Of a stretch of DNA of 5,484 bases, positions 4,960-5,484 are shown in pieces. The notes under the pieces are model-generated. The model had not been told where the DNA came from and searched no databases. It was given only the letters and a program-made list of their open reading frames with translations. Position numbers and translations under genes: made by a program. How positions within the stretch are numbered: the first letter of the stretch is position 1; the number at the start of each line of letters is the position of its first letter. This DNA is from Spirochaetaceae bacterium (GTDB taxonomy: Bacteria > Spirochaetota > Spirochaetia > Treponematales > Breznakiellaceae), in the NCBI GenBank assembly GCA_031265535.1, contig JAISCO010000332.1, forward strand, positions 1 to 5,484. The letters run 5' to 3'.

Positions 4960-5484
4960 TCAGTTATAGTAAGATAATTTTTTTTCGGCATGCATAAACG
5001 CGGTGGATACAAGCCAGTTCATGATAAAATAGAATAAGCCCGCGGTGAATATGGGCATTGTTGAAAATTCACGGGCGGCGGCGTTTTGAGCGGCGTGAAA
5101 AAGCTCCGCCACGCCGATAACCTGCGCAAGCGCGGTATCTTTTACCAGCGTGATAACTTCGTTCCCGGAGGCGGGCAGTATTCGTTTTATAACTTGCGGC
5201 AAAACAATCCGGTTGAATGTCTGTCTACCGGTAAAACCAAGCACCTTTGCAGCCTCGTACTGTCCTTTTGCTATCGATTCAATGCCGCCGCGGTAAATTT
5301 CGGCAAAATACGCGGCGTAATTCAGCACAAATGCTATTATTACGGCCGTAAACCGGTTGTATGATAAAATGAATTTAGCGGCGGCCCAAAAATTTTCAGA
5401 AGCTATGAGCGGCGAAAATGTATCGTATAAAAATACATATAAATATTTTGGAGCAAAATAAATAAATATAAGCTGCAATATGAG
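4960..5484 (-). CDS. Polar amino-acid ABC transporter permease, C-terminal part (5' end outside window)
   Basis: The frame is open to the right edge: codons before the apparent TTG start read L-I, giving L-I-L-Q-L-I-F-I-Y-F, the family's T-P-L-L-V-Q-L-F-F-I-Y-F region, so the start lies beyond 5484. Numbering from that TTG (5478), the hallmark inner-membrane EAA loop is E-A-A-K-V-L-G-x9-I-V-L-P (residues 75-94, bases 5197-5256), followed by A-S-G-N-E-V-I-T-L-V-K-D-T-A-L (103-117), typical of the HisM/GlnP/ArtQ group. The EAA loop contacts the ATPase of the importer. Hydrophobic segments at about 44-60 and 143-161 span the membrane. The C-terminus, A-E-K-K-L-S-Y-Y-N, is a normal family ending. 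Substrate (glutamine, histidine, arginine, cystine and so on) cannot be told from this part. The binding protein and ATPase are not in the window. Confidence 0.92.
   Translation of the reverse strand, partial: LILQLIFIYFAPKYLYVFLYDTFSPLIASENFWAAAKFILSYNRFTAVIIAFVLNYAAYFAEIYRGGIESIAKGQYEAAKVLGFTGRQTFNRIVLPQVIKRILPASGNEVITLVKDTALAQVIGVAELFHAAQNAAAREFSTMPIFTAGLFYFIMNWLVSTAFMHAEKKLSYYN

Overview
The window looks like a piece of a spirochaete chromosome, most likely a Treponema of the host-associated or termite-gut kind. The best evidence is pheT, which encodes the short archaeal/eukaryotic-type phenylalanyl-tRNA synthetase beta chain that spirochaetes carry in place of the roughly 800-residue bacterial form. 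Two other traits fit but prove nothing: a highly regular TPR protein, and intergenic DNA packed with short palindromes and dispersed repeats. The genus is an inference from protein character; no database was searched.

Layout, left to right. (1) Bases 2-724 (+) are the 3' part of a TPR-repeat gene that enters from outside the window. (2) Bases 724-~917 are the terminal remnant of an IS5-family insertion sequence on the minus strand; its outer end lies inside the TPR stop codon. (3) Bases ~918-1352 have no credible gene. They hold a run of perfect palindromes and a mosaic of dispersed repeats. (4) A good sigma70-like promoter (1353-1381) precedes a small RsbRD-N-like gene (1389-1916, +), followed after 4 nt by a complete F-type ATP synthase subunit a gene, atpB (1921-2664, +). 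(5) A hairpin and T-rich tract follow atpB. Next come two full copies and a partial third of a 67-bp tandem repeat; the partial copy contains the ribosome binding site and start codon of pheT (2849-4681, +). (6) The pheT 3' end runs into an inverted copy of the dispersed repeat found left of the operon, which probably added about 20 foreign residues and a new stop. (7) Bases 4714-4959 are a gene-poor convergent spacer with a strong hairpin. (8) Bases 4960-5484 (-) encode the C-terminal part of a polar amino-acid ABC transporter permease that runs off the right edge.

Functionally the genes are unrelated housekeeping or accessory pieces: protein interaction (TPR), probable signalling or sensing (RsbRD-N-like), proton translocation (AtpB), tRNA charging (PheT) and amino-acid import. 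I do not see a new defence or biosynthetic system. The unusual content is in the repeats, which touch three gene boundaries: the TPR stop codon, the pheT start and the pheT end. Also unusual are an atpB with no other ATP synthase gene beside it and its close pairing with a sensor-like gene.
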